Shown here: positions 5,960 to 7,722 of the stretch, piece by piece
Layout: each line of letters begins with the position of its first letter
Position numbering within the stretch: the first letter of the stretch is position 1
Assembly: GCA_019417145.1 (NCBI GenBank)
Contig: DXVY01000013.1
Location: forward strand, 10,446-18,167
Source: Clostridiales bacterium
Lineage (GTDB): Bacteria > Bacillota > Clostridia > Oscillospirales > Acutalibacteraceae
Length of the DNA stretch: 7,722 nt
Direction of reading: 5' to 3'
Made by a program: the position numbers and the translations under genes
Notes under the pieces: model-generated
The model's database searches: none
Seen by the model: only the letters and a program-made list of their open reading frames with translations
Told to the model about the DNA's origin: nothing

Positions 5960-7627
5960 TTATTCTCCGCCGTTCTTTGGCCATCGCAAAACAAAGGTAG
6001 AACCGGCGCCCAGATTGCTTTCCAAGGAGATTTCCGCGCCCAGATAGGCCGCTCCGTGTTTTACAATCGAAAGTCCCAGTCCGGTGCCGCCAATTTCCTT
6101 GGAATGGCTTTTGTCCACCCGGTAGAACCGTTCAAACACCCTGGCCTGATGGGAGGCGGGAATGCCGATTCCCGTATCGGTCACCGAAAGCGTGACCGCC
6201 TGGGCGTCCTCTGCTATGTTGACGGTAACACTGCCGCCCGGCCGATTATATTTAACGCCGTTGTCGCACAGGTTATAAATCACCTCGTCCAGAATGGGTC
6301 TGACGCTGAAGAGGACGGCGTGCTCGCCTTGGATGTGCAGGGAGACCTGGGCCTTTTGGGCCGCGTCCTCCAGTCGGTTCAAAATACTGTCGGACAACTC
6401 GTACAGGTCCACGCCCTCCTTTTCATAAGGAAGGCATCCCTCGTCCAACTGAGATATCTTGATAATATCCCCCACCAAGGTGGTCAAGCGCTGCGCCTCA
6501 TCAAATATGTTTCCGGCAAATTTTTTAATATCTTCCGGCTTCACAAAGCCATCCCGCATAATTTCAGCAAAACCGGAGATGGAGGTCAGGGGGGTCTTGA
6601 GCTCATGGGAGACATTGGCCGTGAATTCCCGGCGCATCTCCTCCAGCCGCATTTTTTCGGTTACATCCACAAGTAGCAACACCGCGCCAGCCACCTGCCC
6701 ATCCCTGCGGACCGGATTGGCGATCAGTTGGCAGTATTTTTCCTCCAGCTGCATGGTAACGGTACGATGTTCGCCCCTGAGAACAGCCTCCACCGTATTC
6801 CGGAAGGGCTCGCTTCGGTTAAGGGTGAGCACGCTCTGGTTCTGGGGCGCTTCGGCCGCGCCAAGCAGTTGCAAGGCGCTGGAATTGGCCGACAAAAGCT
6901 CGGTCTGTCCGTCGATGATAAGCAGTCCTTCGCTCATATGGTCGGTGATGATGGAAAACTCCTGCTGCTGTCGTTTGGCCTCGCTGAGCTGCCGGCGGAT
7001 GGTCTTGTTCTGGTGGCTGATTTTTCCCAACAGAGGCGCCACCTCGTCATAAGTATCGTTCTGCAGAGGATGATCCAGATCCAGCCTGTTGAGAGGCTCT
7101 ACTATTCGTTTGGCCGACCGGGATGCGATTATGCCGGACAGGCAGACCAGGACGACCAAAAGGATAAGGGTAGGCTGTACCATACCGCCCAGCAGAGCCC
7201 ATAAGGTATACTGGGTGCTGGATACCCGGAGCACCTGGCCGTTCGACAGCCGCAGCGCATAGTAGACGGTCTCCTCTCCCAGCGTCCCCGACCGGCGGGT
7301 AGCCCTACCCGAGCCATTGGTCATGGCCTCCACAATTTCCTCCCGGCCGCTGTGATTTTCCATTTGGGAGACGTCGGCCTCGTTGTCAAACAGCACGGTG
7401 CCGTCGTCGTCTACCAGCGTGATGCGCTCACTATGCTGGGGCAACGTGGCAAGGCACTCCGGCCCCGCCGTTTCCACAGCCACCGAAAGATACGTCGCCT
7501 GGTTTTCCAGCTCCTTTTGTAGCTGGCCGCCAAAATGCCGATACAGGATCCCCAAGGCGCAGGCCAGACCGGCCACTAAGACCGTTGCGGCAACAAGAAA
7601 GATAGAACGAAAGATCCGGCTGGTCAA
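5960..7627 (-). CDS. phoR: PhoR-like membrane sensor histidine kinase
   Basis: This 555-residue kinase autophosphorylates on a histidine and passes the phosphate to its partner regulator. In order it has TM1 (about 9-29), an extracytoplasmic sensor region (30-143), TM2 (about 147-169), a short HAMP-like linker, a PAS domain (about 222-325, starting ITDHMSEGLLIIDG), a HisKA dimerisation domain with the H-box FTANVSHELKTPLTSISGF (His341), and a HATPase domain. That last domain has the N-box NLCDNGVKY (452-460), G1 DTGIGIP (484-490), F-box FERFYR (498-503) and G2 GGTGLGLSIV (513-522). All catalytic motifs look intact. This layout is that of Firmicutes PhoR; a WalK-like or other role is possible since no phosphate genes are visible. 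The TTG start at 7627 overlaps the regulator's TGA by 4 nt and has GGAGG 9 nt upstream, so the pair is translationally coupled. The gene ends at a strong terminator. Confidence 0.88.
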   Translation of the reverse strand: MTSRIFRSIFLVAATVLVAGLACALGILYRHFGGQLQKELENQATYLSVAVETAGPECLATLPQHSERITLVDDDGTVLFDNEADVSQMENHSGREEIVEAMTNGSGRATRRSGTLGEETVYYALRLSNGQVLRVSSTQYTLWALLGGMVQPTLILLVVLVCLSGIIASRSAKRIVEPLNRLDLDHPLQNDTYDEVAPLLGKISHQNKTIRRQLSEAKRQQQEFSIITDHMSEGLLIIDGQTELLSANSSALQLLGAAEAPQNQSVLTLNRSEPFRNTVEAVLRGEHRTVTMQLEEKYCQLIANPVRRDGQVAGAVLLLVDVTEKMRLEEMRREFTANVSHELKTPLTSISGFAEIMRDGFVKPEDIKKFAGNIFDEAQRLTTLVGDIIKISQLDEGCLPYEKEGVDLYELSDSILNRLEDAAQKAQVSLHIQGEHAVLFSVRPILDEVIYNLCDNGVKYNRPGGSVTVNIAEDAQAVTLSVTDTGIGIPASHQARVFERFYRVDKSHSKEIGGTGLGLSIVKHGAAYLGAEISLESNLGAGSTFVLRWPKNGGE

Positions 7628-7722
7628 TGGGCCTCTCCTCCAATCTTATAACCCACGCCCCGCACGGTTTCAATACAGCCGCCCGCCTCTCCCAGTTTTT
7701 GGCGGAGGGTGCGGATATGCAC
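7624..7722 (-). CDS. OmpR/PhoB-family response regulator, C-terminal end (partial)
   Basis: Thirty-two residues are visible before the window edge, ending in TGA at 7626-7624. The sequence VHIRTLRQKLGEAGG then IETVRGVGYKIG is the recognition helix and C-terminal beta-hairpin of the winged-helix DNA-binding domain of OmpR/PhoB regulators; RGVGY is the hallmark. The receiver domain lies outside the window. The stop overlaps the kinase start by 4 nt (TTGA), so this is the cognate regulator of the downstream kinase, likely PhoP/PhoB-like, though too little is present to name it. Confidence 0.9.
   Translation of the reverse strand: MHIRTLRQKLGEAGGCIETVRGVGYKIGGEAH

Noticed and set aside
5805..5984. 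N-terminal extension of the small membrane protein back to 5984
   Set aside because: It would start inside the end of the kinase gene and run through the kinase terminator and the strong promoter; the ATG at 5804 has a good ribosome site.
6056..7204. Several long plus-strand open frames opposite the kinase
   Set aside because: They are antisense shadows of a GC-rich gene with a full set of kinase motifs; no ribosome sites or recognisable domains.

Overview
The window looks like chromosomal DNA from an anaerobic, low-to-moderate GC Gram-positive bacterium of the class Clostridia. The evidence is the gene order holB - ricT (PSP1 protein) - trmN6 - rsmI, which matches the B. subtilis holB-yaaT-yabA-yabB-yabC region, together with a clostridial 2[4Fe-4S] ferredoxin, strong AGGAGG ribosome sites, sigma-A type promoters and a PhoR-like kinase. 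The core genes are GC-rich; no species can be named from the sequence alone.

Plus strand, 1-3315, is a housekeeping block. It holds the 3' end of holB (DNA polymerase III delta'), ricT (Fe-S PSP1 protein with a long basic tail), a 57-residue ferredoxin with its own promoter and terminator, trmN6 (tRNA adenine-N6 methyltransferase) and rsmI (16S rRNA C1402 2'-O-methyltransferase). A near-perfect hairpin flanked by A and T runs ends rsmI, and it can also end the opposing minus-strand unit.

Minus strand, 5879 down to 3283, is an AT-richer accessory block. A strong promoter precedes a 101-residue two-helix membrane protein. It is followed by a DNRLRE-like plus ricin-type lectin reading frame, and then by a lipoprotein with a SurA-N-like chaperone region. 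The lectin frame has no signal peptide and no ribosome site. The missing front of its DNRLRE-like domain is readable in the adjacent frame just upstream, so it is probably a 5'-truncated, frameshifted remnant of a larger surface protein. The lipoprotein after it is intact and closely coupled.

Minus strand, 7722 down to 5912, is a two-component system. The last 32 residues of an OmpR/PhoB-family response regulator overlap by 4 nt the TTG start of a 555-residue PhoR-like sensor kinase, which ends at a clear intrinsic terminator.

Most of the window is ordinary core genome. I see no convincing new system. The parts most worth a second look are the broken lectin gene with its conserved lipoprotein partner, and the ferredoxin sitting beside ricT in the slot where B. 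subtilis has yabA. No gene-free stretch exceeds 300 bases.
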